From the NCBI GenBank assembly GCA_913051785.1, contig CAJXCK010000013.1, positions 1-35,712 on the forward strand: a DNA stretch of 35,712 bases, written 5' to 3'. This DNA is from an uncultured Gammaproteobacteria bacterium (GTDB taxonomy: Bacteria; Pseudomonadota; Gammaproteobacteria; Pseudomonadales; Azotimanducaceae). The notes under the pieces are model-generated. The model ran no database searches and had not been told where the DNA came from. It saw nothing but the letters and a program-made list of their open reading frames with translations. Shown here one piece after another: positions 17,585 through 27,569 of the stretch (its first letter is position 1; the number at the start of each line of letters is the position of its first letter). A program made the translations under genes and the position numbers.

Positions 17585-18428
17585 CCGCGTCTAATGAGTT
17601 CGCACCTGCAAGAATCATCAGCACTCTATCGAGCCCGATAGATACACCCGCGCAATCAGGCAAGCCCGCCTCCAAAGAAAGCATAAAATTTTGATCAATC
17701 CCGGGTAATTCCGCTTTTTTATTTGCACGGCTCTCCAGGTCGTTTTGAAATCGTTTTTCATGTTCCACCGCGTCCTGAAGCTCCCAATAACCATTTGCAA
17801 TCTCAACTCCATCAATGACAAGCTCGAAGCGACAAGCGACAGTTGGGTCTTTCGGATCAATTCTGGCTAACACGGCCTGATCGGCGGGATAATCAGTGAT
17901 GAAGAAGCGGCCCATTCCTAGCTCTCCACAAGAAAGCGAGAATGCCAGGTCTAATTCGCTTCTGTCATTTTTACGCTCCTCATAGCTCAGGCCCAGCAGT
18001 TCTTTGTAGGTTATTGTTTGATACTCCCCCGGACCCAAAATCACGTCAACCAACTCGCTGACTTCAGCCATCAAATCGACGTGATCGAAATCCAAACGGT
18101 ACCACTCCAGCATAGAGAACTCGGGATTGTGGTATCGCCCTAGTTCGCCAGCCCTAAATACATGGACGATTTGAAAAATAGATGGTGCTCCTTTGCATAG
18201 GAGTCTCTTCATCGCATATTCAGGAGACGTATGAAGATATCCATGATTTGGAACTCTAATACTATGAATATCTGGGTCGGTAACCGTGAACTGCGAGAGG
18301 ATAGGGGTCTCCACCTCAAGTACTTCTTTATCGGAAAAATATTGCCGAATTTTCCTCAAAAGGTCGGCTCTCAGCCTCAGAATTTCTAGCGAAGAATCCA
18401 GAAACTCAAACCTTCGCTCGAGAGACAT
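17553..18428 (-). CDS. epmA: EF-P lysine ligase EpmA (GenX/PoxA)
   Basis: A truncated class II lysyl-tRNA synthetase paralogue that attaches (R)-beta-lysine to Lys34 of elongation factor P. Signatures are [53 protein letters not shown] and the C-terminal [13 protein letters not shown]; the N-terminal anticodon-binding domain of LysRS is missing, as expected. ATG at 18428 is preferred (291 residues) over the track's 18449. It overlaps the 3' end of efp by 23 bases on the same strand, so target and modifying enzyme are translationally linked. It lies in a complete efp/epmA/epmB cluster. Confidence 0.94.
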   Translation of the reverse strand: MSLERRFEFLDSSLEILRLRADLLRKIRQYFSDKEVLEVETPILSQFTVTDPDIHSIRVPNHGYLHTSPEYAMKRLLCKGAPSIFQIVHVFRAGELGRYHNPEFSMLEWYRLDFDHVDLMAEVSELVDVILGPGEYQTITYKELLGLSYEERKNDRSELDLAFSLSCGELGMGRFFITDYPADQAVLARIDPKDPTVACRFELVIDGVEIANGYWELQDAVEHEKRFQNDLESRANKKAELPGIDQNFMLSLEAGLPDCAGVSIGLDRVLMILAGANSLDAVMPIGREPYQ

Positions 18429-18981
18429 ACTCCCCAGTTCTCGTATCAATTTTCAATACATCGCCGATATTAACGAAAAGAGGGACCGCCTTTATTGAAG
18501 CGCCGGTGGATAAAATCGCCGGTTTCGTCCCTCCCTGCGCGGTATCGCCCTTCAACCCGGGGTCCGTTTGAACGACTTCTAGGTCTATGAAGTTGGGTGG
18601 TTCCACCGAGATCGGGTCATCATTCCATAACGTAACTTGGTATTTTTCTTGCTCCTTCAGCCAGTCCTTGCAATTTCCAACAGCACTATCTGACGCACTG
18701 AGCTGGTCATAACTGCCGTCCGTCTTCATGAAATACCAGAACTCTCCATCGGCATAGAGATATTCCATTTCAATTTCCAAAACGTCCGCCGCCTCAAGCG
18801 CCTCGCCCGACTTAAAGGTCCTCTCCCAAACTCGTCCATTTTTCAGATTGCGCAACTTAACTCTATTGAAGGCCTGTCCCTTACCGGGCTTGACAAATTC
18901 ATTCTCCAAAATGGAACACGGATCAGATTCAAGCATTACTTTCATCCCAGATCGAAATTCATTGGTAGAATAGCTGGCCAT
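18406..18981 (-). CDS. efp: Translation elongation factor P
   Basis: Relieves ribosome stalling at polyproline stretches. The start is ATG 18981 ([18 protein letters not shown]), giving 191 residues, the usual EF-P size; the track start at 19071 adds an unrelated leader that overlaps epmB. The KOW-like N-domain carries the tip PGKGQAF with Lys34, the residue that is beta-lysylated by EpmA/EpmB; OB domains follow. Presence of Lys rather than Arg at position 34 agrees with the neighbouring epmA and epmB and argues against EarP-type rhamnosylation. It is divergent from epmB with only 30 bases between starts. Confidence 0.97.
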   Translation of the reverse strand: MASYSTNEFRSGMKVMLESDPCSILENEFVKPGKGQAFNRVKLRNLKNGRVWERTFKSGEALEAADVLEIEMEYLYADGEFWYFMKTDGSYDQLSASDSAVGNCKDWLKEQEKYQVTLWNDDPISVEPPNFIDLEVVQTDPGLKGDTAQGGTKPAILSTGASIKAVPLFVNIGDVLKIDTRTGEYVSRAKV

Positions 18982-19011
18982 GATTAAAAAAATCCCTCTA
19001 ATAATTCCCAA

Positions 19012-20043
19012 ATGATAACCCCTATGAGACGCAACGAATACCGAATCGTAACTACCGACTCTGAAAAGCAATCGAACTGGCGAACCGAGATATCTGAGGC
19101 GTTCAGAACACCACTCGAACTCCTCACCTATCTTGGACTGGTGGATTCAGAGCTCGGGACAAAAGCGGATTCAGAACAAGAATTTAAGATGTTGGTTCCG
19201 CGGTCATTCGCAGCAAAGATGAAAGCTGGAGATCCGAATGATCCACTACTTAGACAAGTGCTGCCAACTTGTCAGGAGCGAGAAACTGGGGAGGAATTTT
19301 CAAAGGATCCGTTAGAGGAGTGGCCAGATGATCAGGCGACCGAGGGATTACTTCAAAAATACAGGGGAAGAGCTCTACTAATGCCTACAGCGGCCTGCGC
19401 AATAAATTGCCGATATTGCTTCCGTCGTCATTTTCCACACGCGCCCCCAACTAAGGAATCTCTGCACAAAACATTAGAGGCAATTCGCTCGGACAAAACC
19501 CTGAAGGAAATTATTCTGTCTGGAGGTGACCCTCTTATTCTTAGGGACGAGAGTCTTTTCAGTGTAATTGATACCTTATCCAGCATACCTCATGTAAAGC
19601 GCATCCGTATTCACACACGAATACCCACTGTGCTGCCAAGCAGGATTACGGAAAACTTCATCGACAAACTTGAAAGCCATCAAGCAGAAATAATTATGGT
19701 GACTCACATAAACCACCCAAATGAGCTTGATGCGGAAACTGACAGTGTGCTGCGGAAACTAGGGCAAACAGGAATCCAGCTTCTTAATCAAACGGTATTA
19801 CTAAAGGGCATCAACGATAGGACTGAAACACTCGTTGAGCTGTCCGAGCAACTTTTTAGTCAGGGCATACTTCCATACTACTTGCATCTTTCAGACAAGG
19901 TTGAGGGCACACAGCACTTGTGTGTGTCCGTCGAAACAGCGAGAAAAATTTTTAGGGGTATGCTCCGAGAGCTACCAGGATACTTAGTACCTAGACTCGT
20001 AGCAGAGGAGCCTGGCATGTCATCCAAGACATTAATTATCTAG
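19012..20043 (+). CDS. epmB: EF-P beta-lysylation protein EpmB (lysine 2,3-aminomutase)
   Basis: Radical SAM, PLP-dependent enzyme that converts (S)-alpha-lysine to (R)-beta-lysine for EF-P. The cluster-binding motif CAINCRYCF (Cys129, 133, 136) is followed by RRHFP, then the SAM-region SGGDPL, and HINHPNE and [13 protein letters not shown] of the KamA-type barrel. Length 343 matches the short EpmB form rather than catabolic KamA. A second ATG at 19024 fits the E. coli N-terminus slightly better; neither has a clear Shine-Dalgarno. The stop overlaps that of serB by four bases. Confidence 0.95.
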   Translation: MITPMRRNEYRIVTTDSEKQSNWRTEISEAFRTPLELLTYLGLVDSELGTKADSEQEFKMLVPRSFAAKMKAGDPNDPLLRQVLPTCQERETGEEFSKDPLEEWPDDQATEGLLQKYRGRALLMPTAACAINCRYCFRRHFPHAPPTKESLHKTLEAIRSDKTLKEIILSGGDPLILRDESLFSVIDTLSSIPHVKRIRIHTRIPTVLPSRITENFIDKLESHQAEIIMVTHINHPNELDAETDSVLRKLGQTGIQLLNQTVLLKGINDRTETLVELSEQLFSQGILPYYLHLSDKVEGTQHLCVSVETARKIFRGMLRELPGYLVPRLVAEEPGMSSKTLII

Positions 20044-21305
20044 GAGGCGCTCATCAATGCCTCTTCGATATCAGCGTCACTAAAACCAATCAGATATAGA
20101 ATTGCATCCAAACCAAAGTGTGAGATCGCATGTTTGGCTTGCTCTTTGACCACAGGTTTGGCCCTATAAGCAACACCCAACCCAGCTTTGCTTAACATTG
20201 GCAAATCATTAGCTCCATCACCTACCGCTATCGTTTGAGCCAAGCTAATTCCCTCTTTAGCCGATATATCTTCCAACAATTCAGCCTTTTTATCGGCATC
20301 AATTATTTCTCCCTCGACTTTTCCGGTAAATTTTCCATTCACAATTTCTAGCCGATTTGCTCGAACGTAATCAATCCCAAGTTCATTGGCGAAATAATCG
20401 CCTACTTCCTGAAAACCCCCGGAAATAAGACACGTTTTATAACCAAAGTGCCTTAGCGACTTGATCAATCTGTGCGCCCCTTCATTCAACTCAACACCTG
20501 CAATTACTTCATCTAATGCAGAGATTGGTACATTTTTAAGGAGAGCAGCTCTTTCTAGAAAACTCTTTTTAAAATCTAGCTCTCCATCCATGGCTTTCTT
20601 GGTGATTTGCGACATTTTTAATCTCTTGTCTTGACTGGCACCGAGTTCATCCATGACCTCCTGCTGTATTAATGTAGAGTCCATATCCAGAGCAACTAAT
20701 CGACGATTCTTTCTATAAACGCTGTCGTATTGAACGCTACAGTCAAAATCTTCGCTCTCAGATAAGGGTAAAAGCGCTTTTCTGAAATTTTCTGCAGCTA
20801 TCGCATTTGTGGTTGACCCGCTTACCCTCATCTCAACACATAAGCTATTTGTTCTATCACCCCCAAAATTTAGGCTCGCGCTGCTCAATTGACGAATAAA
20901 GTCCACGTTTAAATTTTGATCAAAAGCAAGCCTGCTAACACTGTGGAGAGCACTTGCAGATCGACCTCTCGTCATTAAAGTGAGAATCAAATTATTCTCG
21001 TCGACAGAAGAAGCCTCATGAATCCGCCTCGCCTTTGTTTCTGACAGCTCGAATCTGACGTCTAATCTCTCACAAACATCGCAAATCGCCAGATTAAGCG
21101 TTTTTTTCTGGTCCGTATGAATAATCATGGCTAACGCCAACTCATCATGTATAACGGCTTGACCGATATCCGAAATTTGAGCCCCAAGCCTGTCGAGATG
21201 CTCCGTGAGCCTCGCTAGCAGTCCTCTCTGATCTCGTCCGGATATTGATAGTAAAAATGATTCCAATTTCTTGCGCCCGATCCAAGAGTTCAATTCTTTT
21301 AACAA
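20040..21305 (-). CDS. serB: Phosphoserine phosphatase SerB
   Basis: Last step of serine synthesis, dephosphorylating L-phosphoserine. The N-terminal half (about 15-180) resembles tandem ACT domains (ISGRDQRGLLARLTEHL), and the C-terminal HAD domain has DMDSTLIQQEVMDELG (nucleophile Asp207), LISGGF, and GDGANDLPMLSKAGLG. Length 421 is in the range of ACT-fused SerB. The only start upstream of the ACT domain is TTG 21305, with no clear Shine-Dalgarno and with a strong dyad just ahead. It converges on epmB and is divergent from a YtjB-like gene, as in E. coli and Pseudomonas. Confidence 0.95.
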   Translation of the reverse strand: MLKELNSWIGRKKLESFLLSISGRDQRGLLARLTEHLDRLGAQISDIGQAVIHDELALAMIIHTDQKKTLNLAICDVCERLDVRFELSETKARRIHEASSVDENNLILTLMTRGRSASALHSVSRLAFDQNLNVDFIRQLSSASLNFGGDRTNSLCVEMRVSGSTTNAIAAENFRKALLPLSESEDFDCSVQYDSVYRKNRRLVALDMDSTLIQQEVMDELGASQDKRLKMSQITKKAMDGELDFKKSFLERAALLKNVPISALDEVIAGVELNEGAHRLIKSLRHFGYKTCLISGGFQEVGDYFANELGIDYVRANRLEIVNGKFTGKVEGEIIDADKKAELLEDISAKEGISLAQTIAVGDGANDLPMLSKAGLGVAYRAKPVVKEQAKHAISHFGLDAILYLIGFSDADIEEALMSAS

Positions 21306-21308
21306 TTT

Positions 21309-21334
21309 AAGCTAACGCCTAAGGCAGCTAGCTT
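21309..21334. promoter_or_regulatory. Composite dyad in the serB/ytjB divergent region
   Basis: AAGCTA (21309-21314) pairs with TAGCTT (21329-21334), enclosing GCCT and AGGC. The element begins four bases upstream of the serB TTG start and would lie in its leader RNA. The half-site AAGCTAAC recurs at 21354-21361. It may be an operator or a leader hairpin; no regulator is identified. Confidence 0.3.
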
Positions 21335-21404
21335 AGAACAAACCCTAACTTCAAAGCTAACCTGTGGTAGTTTCTCTCAAGATCTCCATCTATTAAACCA
21401 GCGA

Positions 21405-22508
21405 ATGAAGAACTTTTTAAAGAAAATCTCCTTTAAAGGGCGCATGTTCCAGATCTATATTTGCACTTTTTCTTGTTCGCTTGGTTTTCTGCTCACTTGG
21501 TATCCCTACATAGAGCGATCCCAAAATATTGAAAAAACTGGCAGCTTAATCTCCGAGAGCATTGCAACCACTACCGCCAATGACTTCTTCAACGCAGAGT
21601 TAATCAATCTCAGTATTGCTGGGATAGACATCGCGAAACATCCGGAAATACAGAGCGTGAGATTCATTAATGACAGTGGAGATATTTTGTTTAGTGCGGG
21701 GAAACCAAATCTACAGAACTTGTATGTCACAAAAGTCACGGTCAATAACATACCGGCAGGGACGGTTGAAATATCTCTTAACAGCGATGCTTTTAGGCCA
21801 TCGAAACCTATATTCGAATTGACGCTCAGCATTCTTGTAATTTTCTTAATGCCAATGCTGCTGGCCTTAATTACACGGAACTTTAACCTCGAGAATCGAT
21901 CAATTCCTATAATTTCGGTGAACAATCAGCCCAACGGCAAGGCTTTTTATATAATAATAAACTTGATTAACCGGCTTTCGATGCAGAAAACTTCAGTAGA
22001 ACAAGCACTCCAAGATGCTGAAACTATGAGCAAGGAGGTCACAGCACTGTATGAAGGTTCAACAATACGAGTCGATGACCTCGGAATATGCCTGGCTTTA
22101 CCAAACGGGACTTGTAATGCCAAACAGGCGCTGAATGCAGTCTTTTTATTACAAGTCCTTTTAGGCGAATATTACACAGCAGGTCAATTCAGATGCTTCC
22201 TAAAAGAAGGAGCGTGGACGAGTAAAGAAAATGATATGGAGGGAGCTGATTTCAAATCTTTTTTCAGCGCCAAGGATTTCAGTGCCTGGCTTACTCTGGC
22301 GGCATTGTCTCGGAAAGATACGGCACTGGTTAGTTCCATGATAATTTCAGAACTGCCTGATGAAGTGCGGCAACGAGCAAAGACCTTTGAGCATCCTCTC
22401 ACAAGAGATATTGATACTGTCGAGCAAATCTATCTAATCGAAGAATTGCCAGAAGTAGACGAAGAACTGATCAACCAACAAGCGAAGATGATTCTTGAGT
22501 TCGCATAA
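21405..22508 (+). CDS. AhpA/YtjB (Smp)-like membrane protein with long C-terminal domain
   Basis: A membrane helix at about residues 14-33 and a second at about 134-157 bracket a periplasmic domain of about 100 residues (ESIATTTANDFFNAELI, SVRFINDSGDILFSAG); this two-helix layout and the place beside serB match the YtjB/Smp family of E. coli and the equivalent Pseudomonas gene. About 210 cytoplasmic residues follow, more than E. coli YtjB has, and I recognise no domain in them. Function is unknown. The stop codon directly abuts that of parC on the other strand. The family call rests largely on layout and context. Confidence 0.6.
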   Translation: MKNFLKKISFKGRMFQIYICTFSCSLGFLLTWYPYIERSQNIEKTGSLISESIATTTANDFFNAELINLSIAGIDIAKHPEIQSVRFINDSGDILFSAGKPNLQNLYVTKVTVNNIPAGTVEISLNSDAFRPSKPIFELTLSILVIFLMPMLLALITRNFNLENRSIPIISVNNQPNGKAFYIIINLINRLSMQKTSVEQALQDAETMSKEVTALYEGSTIRVDDLGICLALPNGTCNAKQALNAVFLLQVLLGEYYTAGQFRCFLKEGAWTSKENDMEGADFKSFFSAKDFSAWLTLAALSRKDTALVSSMIISELPDEVRQRAKTFEHPLTRDIDTVEQIYLIEELPEVDEELINQQAKMILEFA

Positions 22509-24758
22509 CTATTTCGGGATCGCGGTCAGTTCATCTATTTTTTGAAAGCCACGAGGTACTTTCCTGCCGCGATTTGCTCTTTCGCCCTTGAATATATCAA
22601 GTTCAGTTGGCTTTAGTTTCAGATCCCGATTGCCCGACTTGACCAAAAGAATTTCCTCCGGCTTTAGCACGTCGATAGATACCATCCACTCCTCACCAGA
22701 TTTAAAACTACCGGAGGGAATATTAATTATCTTATTGCCTTTACCCTTGCTCAAACTGGGCAACGCCAACAAATCAAAAATTAGCAACCTCCCCAGATTG
22801 GTTGCCGCTGCGACTTTGAGATAATCCAAGTCGCCAGACTGGATCATGATGGGTGCTAAAGACACAGCACCTTTGCTGATGGAGATGCAGGCTTTCCCAG
22901 ACTTGTTCTTGGTAATCATTTCTTCGACCGGGGCTATAAATCCGAAACCTGCATTAGAGGAAAGCAATACATGAGCTCCTGGCTTGTGCATTACTATTCC
23001 AACAAAATCCGCACCATCTCGAGGCTTGAAACGACCTGTCAATGGCTCACCCTGGCCTCTAGCTGACGGCAGACTATATGCTGGCGTTGAGTAAAATCTC
23101 CCGCTCGCATCCAAGAACAAGGCTAATTCATTGGATTTCCCTCGCGCAAAGTGCCTAAAACCATCACCATCTCGATATGTCAGCTCTGACGGATCCACCT
23201 CATGACCCTTCGCCGATCGCACCCAACCCCTTTCAGAGACAATGATAGTGACGGGGTCATTGGAGATCAGCTCCTCCTCATCGAAAGCCTTGCTCTCTTC
23301 AACTTGCCCGATTGGGCTTCTCCGATCGTCACCAAATTCTCGTGCTAACTCTTGCAATTCCCGCTTTAGCAGGGACTTCAATCTTGATTTGGATCCGAGT
23401 ACTTTTTCTATTTCTTTGCTTTCAGACAAGAGCTCTTCTTTTTCTGATGTAAGCTTCAGTTCTTCAAGTCGCGCAAGATGGCGCAACCTCAGATCGAGGA
23501 TAGAATTCGCCTGAGCTTCTGAGAGCCTAAATTTCTTAACCAATGCTTCTTTCGGCTTATCTTCTTCTCGAATAATCCTGATTACCTCGTCCAAATTCAG
23601 GTAGGCGATCAAAAGACCATCCAAAATGTGAAGTCTGTTGAGGATTTTTTCGAGTCGAAACTCTAATCGGCGAGTAACAACGTCAGAGCGGTATTGGAGC
23701 CACTGCTTCAGCATTGAGGACAAATTTAAAACAGCAGGCCGCTGATTGAGGCCAATCACATTGAGATTGACGCGATAAGTTTTTTCTAGATCTGTCGTTG
23801 CGAATAGATGACTCATCAATCTTTCTTTGTCGACTCGGTTAGAGCGAACAACTAAAACCAGTCTGATTGGACTTTCGTGGTCAGATTCGTCCCGCAAGTC
23901 GACTAGCATCGGCAGCTTTTTTGCGTTCATCTGCTGAGCTATCTGCTCTAAAACCTTAGCGGGAGATGCTTGATGGGGTAGTTCATTGATGACTATCTCA
24001 TCGGACTTCTTCTCAAATATTGCACGCGCGCGGATGGTTCCCCTACCTGTTTCATAGATCTCTCTTATTTCATCGACAGAAGTGATGATTTTCCCGCCAT
24101 TAGGAAAATCGGGGCCCTTTATGTGAGTCATTAGATCTAGATTTGTGGCCTTCGGTTTATCCAGCAAATGAATGCAAGCGCTCACCACTTCATTTAAGTT
24201 GTGAGGAGGGATATCAGTGGCCATTCCTACCGCAATGCCGGTGCTCCCATTCAGCAGCAGAAAAGGCAATTGTGCAGGGAGCAGTTTCGGTTCTTCGAAG
24301 GTCCCATCAAAATTTGGGATATAGTCGACCGTTCCCTGGTCTAGCTCTGCTAAAAGCGCTCTTGAATAGATCGATAATCGAGCTTCTGTATATCGCATGG
24401 CCGCGAAGGATTTAGGGTCATCAGGTGCGCCCCAGTTTCCTTGACCATCAACCATTGGGTAACGGAATGAGAAAGGTTGCGCCATTAGTGCCATGGCCTC
24501 ATAACAGGCACTGTCTCCGTGAGGATGAAATTTACCTATAACCTCTCCAACCGTCCTTGCCGACTTAACATGTTTAGCATCTGATCTCAGACCTAGCTGA
24601 CTCATCGCAAAAATAATTCTACGCTGAACAGGTTTTAAACCATCAGCCACATGCGGCAGCGCACGGTCGTTAATCACATACATCGAATAGTCTAAATATG
24701 CGTCCGATGTATACTGAGACAAAGATAGGGTCTCTATATTTTCGCTTGTTTGATCCAT
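22509..24758 (-). CDS. parC: DNA topoisomerase IV subunit A
   Basis: Breakage-reunion subunit of the enzyme that decatenates sister chromosomes. The N-terminus holds [24 protein letters not shown]; the catalytic Tyr is about residue 123 in [10 protein letters not shown]. The quinolone-determining region [12 protein letters not shown] keeps Ser (about 83) and Glu (about 87), the drug-sensitive residues. A coiled-coil gate and beta-pinwheel C-terminal domain follow. Length 749 is normal. It lies 27 bases after parE on the same strand, so both subunits form one transcription unit. Confidence 0.97.
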   Translation of the reverse strand: MDQTSENIETLSLSQYTSDAYLDYSMYVINDRALPHVADGLKPVQRRIIFAMSQLGLRSDAKHVKSARTVGEVIGKFHPHGDSACYEAMALMAQPFSFRYPMVDGQGNWGAPDDPKSFAAMRYTEARLSIYSRALLAELDQGTVDYIPNFDGTFEEPKLLPAQLPFLLLNGSTGIAVGMATDIPPHNLNEVVSACIHLLDKPKATNLDLMTHIKGPDFPNGGKIITSVDEIREIYETGRGTIRARAIFEKKSDEIVINELPHQASPAKVLEQIAQQMNAKKLPMLVDLRDESDHESPIRLVLVVRSNRVDKERLMSHLFATTDLEKTYRVNLNVIGLNQRPAVLNLSSMLKQWLQYRSDVVTRRLEFRLEKILNRLHILDGLLIAYLNLDEVIRIIREEDKPKEALVKKFRLSEAQANSILDLRLRHLARLEELKLTSEKEELLSESKEIEKVLGSKSRLKSLLKRELQELAREFGDDRRSPIGQVEESKAFDEEELISNDPVTIIVSERGWVRSAKGHEVDPSELTYRDGDGFRHFARGKSNELALFLDASGRFYSTPAYSLPSARGQGEPLTGRFKPRDGADFVGIVMHKPGAHVLLSSNAGFGFIAPVEEMITKNKSGKACISISKGAVSLAPIMIQSGDLDYLKVAAATNLGRLLIFDLLALPSLSKGKGNKIINIPSGSFKSGEEWMVSIDVLKPEEILLVKSGNRDLKLKPTELDIFKGERANRGRKVPRGFQKIDELTAIPK

Positions 24759-24785
24759 TTTTTTGAACTTCCCTATTCTTTTGAT

Positions 24786-26681
24786 CTAATGCAGCTCAGC
24801 CTGGTCTCCATGTTCTTCAAGCCATATTCTTCGATCCCCTGCACGCTTCTTAGCCAATAACATATCAAGCACCTCATCCGCTTTAATTTTGCCCTCTAAA
24901 GTTAATCGGACTAGACGGCGCGTTTCGGGTACCATTGTGGTTTCTCTCAGTTGAGAGGGATTCATTTCACCTAGCCCCTTAAATCTTTGGACTAACAACT
25001 TAGAGCGTTTATTCTCTTTCGCGATCCGCTCGAGGATTTCTTCTTTTTCCGATTCGTCGAGTGCGTAAAACACTTCCTTGTCTAAGTCGATTCGATAGAG
25101 AGGAGGCATAGATACATATACGTGACCTCCCGCAACAAGGGGTCGAAAGTGTCGCAAGAACAATGCACATATTAAGGTTGCAATATGAAGCCCATCAGAG
25201 TCCGCATCAGCCAAAATGCAAATTTTATTGTACCTAAGGTTGCTGAGATCCTCGGAGCCAGGGTCAACCGCTATAGCCTGCGCAATATCGTGAACTGTTT
25301 CAGAGGCTAAAACCTGAGAGGAATCAACTTCCCAAGTGTTTAGGATTTTTCCTCGCAACGGTAGGATCGCCTGATAATCTCTATCTCGCGCCTGTTTAGC
25401 AGAGCCACCAGCTGAATCACCTTCCACTAGAAATAGCTCTGCTCTATCGGCGTCGGGGCTGGAGCAGTCTGCCAATTTCCCAGGAAGCGCGGGGCCCGTA
25501 GTTACCCTTTTGCGGGTGACTTTCTTTGCTGATTGAAGCCTGGTGGTCGCTCTTGCTATCGCCAGATTCGCTATCAATTCAGCTTCTGAAGTATTTTGGT
25601 TCAACCAAATACTGAATGAATCTTTAGTCGCGCTCGAAATAAATGTAGCGGCGTCTCGAGAAGAGAGCCTTTCTTTAGTCTGACCAGCGAATTGCGGTTC
25701 ACGCATTTTGGCATTCAATACAAAATTGCAATGATCAAAAGTGTCCTCACCCGTGAGCTTTATACCTCGAGGCAATAAGTCTCTGAACTCACAAAACTCT
25801 CGTAGCGCGTCCAGAATGCCTGATCTTAACCCGCTGACATGAGTGCCTCCTTGCAGTGTCGGTATCAAGTTGACGTAGGATTCGGTGATTTGCGCCGATT
25901 CGTTCACAGACCAATTCAGAGCAAACTCCAAAGACTGAGTGTCTCCCAACTTCTCGAACAGAATAGGGATGGCGGGAAGAAATTCATCGTCATCTAGTGT
26001 CTCTTGAAGATACTGAGCAAGTCCCGCTTCATAGGCCCAAGTTTCGCTATTACTCTCGTCCCCCTCGACAAAAAGAGAGACAGTCAGACCAGGGCAAAGG
26101 ACCGCTTTTGCTCGCAATAGATGTCTTAAGCGCGATAGGTTTAATGATGGCGTGTCGAAATAATTTGTATCTGGTAAAAATCGGACAAGACTTCCCGTGT
26201 TCCTCATTCCAACTGAACCCGAAATCTTCAATTCAGAAGTAGGCGATCCTGACGCATAAGTCTGTCGAAAAATCTTCCCCTCTCTTTTTATCTCCACTTC
26301 TAAGCTTTCCGAGAGAGCGTTAACAACCGAAACACCAACACCGTGGAGGCCGCCAGAGAAATTATAATTCTCGTTGGAAAACTTTCCTCCCGAATGCAAT
26401 CGGGTGAGGATGAGTTCCACTCCCGTAATCTTATGTTCCGGATGGATGTCCACTGGCATGCCTCTACCGTCATCCGCAACCTCAATCCAACCGGATTTAG
26501 CAACGTTTACCGTGATGGTCCTCGCATAACCTGCTAGCGCTTCATCTACGCTATTATCAACAACCTCTTGGACGAGGTGATTAGGCCTGGATGTATCCGT
26601 ATACATTCCCGGGCGCTTTCGGACTGGGTCAAGCCCCTCCAGCAGCTGAATCGACTCGGAAGAATAGTTCTTTTCAGTCAT
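24786..26681 (-). CDS. parE: DNA topoisomerase IV subunit B
   Basis: ATPase subunit of topoisomerase IV. Signatures are LEGLDPVRKRPGMYTDTS, EVVDNSVDEALAGYA with the catalytic Glu, GGLHGVGVSVVNALS (ATP lid), the TOPRIM motifs LVEGDSAGGSAKQARDR and LADADSDGLHIATL, and the C-terminal QRFKGLGEMNPSQL. At 631 residues it is ParE rather than GyrB, which is much longer in gammaproteobacteria. It follows yqiB by 69 bases; the cpdA and yqiA genes often found here are absent. Confidence 0.97.
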   Translation of the reverse strand: MTEKNYSSESIQLLEGLDPVRKRPGMYTDTSRPNHLVQEVVDNSVDEALAGYARTITVNVAKSGWIEVADDGRGMPVDIHPEHKITGVELILTRLHSGGKFSNENYNFSGGLHGVGVSVVNALSESLEVEIKREGKIFRQTYASGSPTSELKISGSVGMRNTGSLVRFLPDTNYFDTPSLNLSRLRHLLRAKAVLCPGLTVSLFVEGDESNSETWAYEAGLAQYLQETLDDDEFLPAIPILFEKLGDTQSLEFALNWSVNESAQITESYVNLIPTLQGGTHVSGLRSGILDALREFCEFRDLLPRGIKLTGEDTFDHCNFVLNAKMREPQFAGQTKERLSSRDAATFISSATKDSFSIWLNQNTSEAELIANLAIARATTRLQSAKKVTRKRVTTGPALPGKLADCSSPDADRAELFLVEGDSAGGSAKQARDRDYQAILPLRGKILNTWEVDSSQVLASETVHDIAQAIAVDPGSEDLSNLRYNKICILADADSDGLHIATLICALFLRHFRPLVAGGHVYVSMPPLYRIDLDKEVFYALDESEKEEILERIAKENKRSKLLVQRFKGLGEMNPSQLRETTMVPETRRLVRLTLEGKIKADEVLDMLLAKKRAGDRRIWLEEHGDQAELH

Positions 26682-26750
26682 ATTTTATTAGTAGGGCAAC
26701 CTGCCGGAAAGAGATTCTATTCTGCTGCATTAGCCCAGTTCCCCGGCATC

Positions 26751-27314
26751 CTATTTTTTTTTGGTTTCTTCAAGGAGAACATATTTGGCGGCTCCAGTGA
26801 GCAGACAGAATTTCAGATATTCCCCTAGGAATAGATTCAACTGAACTTTTTCATCTGTTTGTCTCATTCGTGTGTTGGGGAAATCATAGTGGCTCCTAAA
26901 GCGATTCTGATCCTGATACTCAATAACCTCTGCACTCTTTGTATCATGATACAGACGTACTTTAAGGCGCGGGTTTGCTCCCCATTTCAGCTCGGGCTTC
27001 TGCTCTATCGAAACTACACTGGTATATTTAGAGCGATCTAGTAGAGAGAGCTCAACGACAGCCTTAACAGACGAGCCTGTCATGATGTCAATCTTTTTAA
27101 CCTCTGTTGCAGTTTGATTGGGCATCAACATCATTAATCGATGGTAGTTCAAATCGCAAAGAGTTATATGGCTAGTCAGATCAAGAACATATCCTTTACG
27201 ATACCGAGTCAGGAACGCGTTACTCCTAAAGTCACCGGATACGAACCCGTTGGAGAGTAATTTCGATCTTGATCTCAGCGATTGCGTTGATTTACTCAAG
27301 TTTTCTTGTTCCAA
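26751..27314 (-). CDS. yqiB: DUF1249 protein YqiB
   Basis: Recognised by LCDLNYHRLMMLMP, VKVRLY-like RLKVRLYHDTKSAEVIEYQ, RSHYDFPNTRMRQTDEK and LNLFLGEYLKFCLLTGA, which match E. coli YqiB from memory. Its biochemical role is unknown; in E. coli it is grouped with nudF and cpdA near parE and tolC, and here it still sits between parE and tolC. The N-terminus is about 45 residues longer than E. coli YqiB. No ATG lies before the conserved domain; TTG 27314 with GAG seven bases upstream is the best start, though a start nearer the domain cannot be excluded. Confidence 0.85.
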   Translation of the reverse strand: MEQENLSKSTQSLRSRSKLLSNGFVSGDFRSNAFLTRYRKGYVLDLTSHITLCDLNYHRLMMLMPNQTATEVKKIDIMTGSSVKAVVELSLLDRSKYTSVVSIEQKPELKWGANPRLKVRLYHDTKSAEVIEYQDQNRFRSHYDFPNTRMRQTDEKVQLNLFLGEYLKFCLLTGAAKYVLLEETKKK

Positions 27315-27531
27315 ATAGCGCTCTTATTTTGCTTCTTCGCCAGAGCAGGCGAGCGAAATACTCTCAGATTAAATAATACGAATCCACGAAAATACGAGCT
27401 TATTAGCTCCACACAGCCAAAATAAATCAACATATTTAGTATTATTTGAGTAGAATCGTAACACTGTGTGAGGCATAGGCGCACATAGTTGTTATATTTC
27501 GGTCAAACTGGAGCGTAAAATATATGATTCT

Positions 27532-27549
27532 GTCGGCAGCTTTGCCGAC
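27532..27549. repeat. Small perfect hairpin in the yqiB-tolC gap
   Basis: GTCGGC (27532-27537) and GCCGAC (27544-27549) form a GC-rich 6-bp stem with a 6-base loop about 20 bases before the tolC start. It would fold in the tolC leader RNA close to the ribosome-binding site. The other 200 bases of this 255-base gap are AT-rich and presumably hold divergent promoters for yqiB and tolC; I see no further gene. Confidence 0.3.
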
Positions 27550-27569
27550 TAGGAAAATATCGGTCAGAG

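Noticed and set aside
18982-19071. N-terminal extension of EF-P given by the ORF track
   Set aside because: EF-P starts at MASYSTNEF by family length and alignment; the extension overlaps epmB and is not EF-P-like.
27296-27484. 62-residue minus-strand ORF in the yqiB-tolC gap
   Set aside because: Cysteine- and phenylalanine-rich low-information sequence in an AT-rich promoter region, with no family resemblance; probably random.
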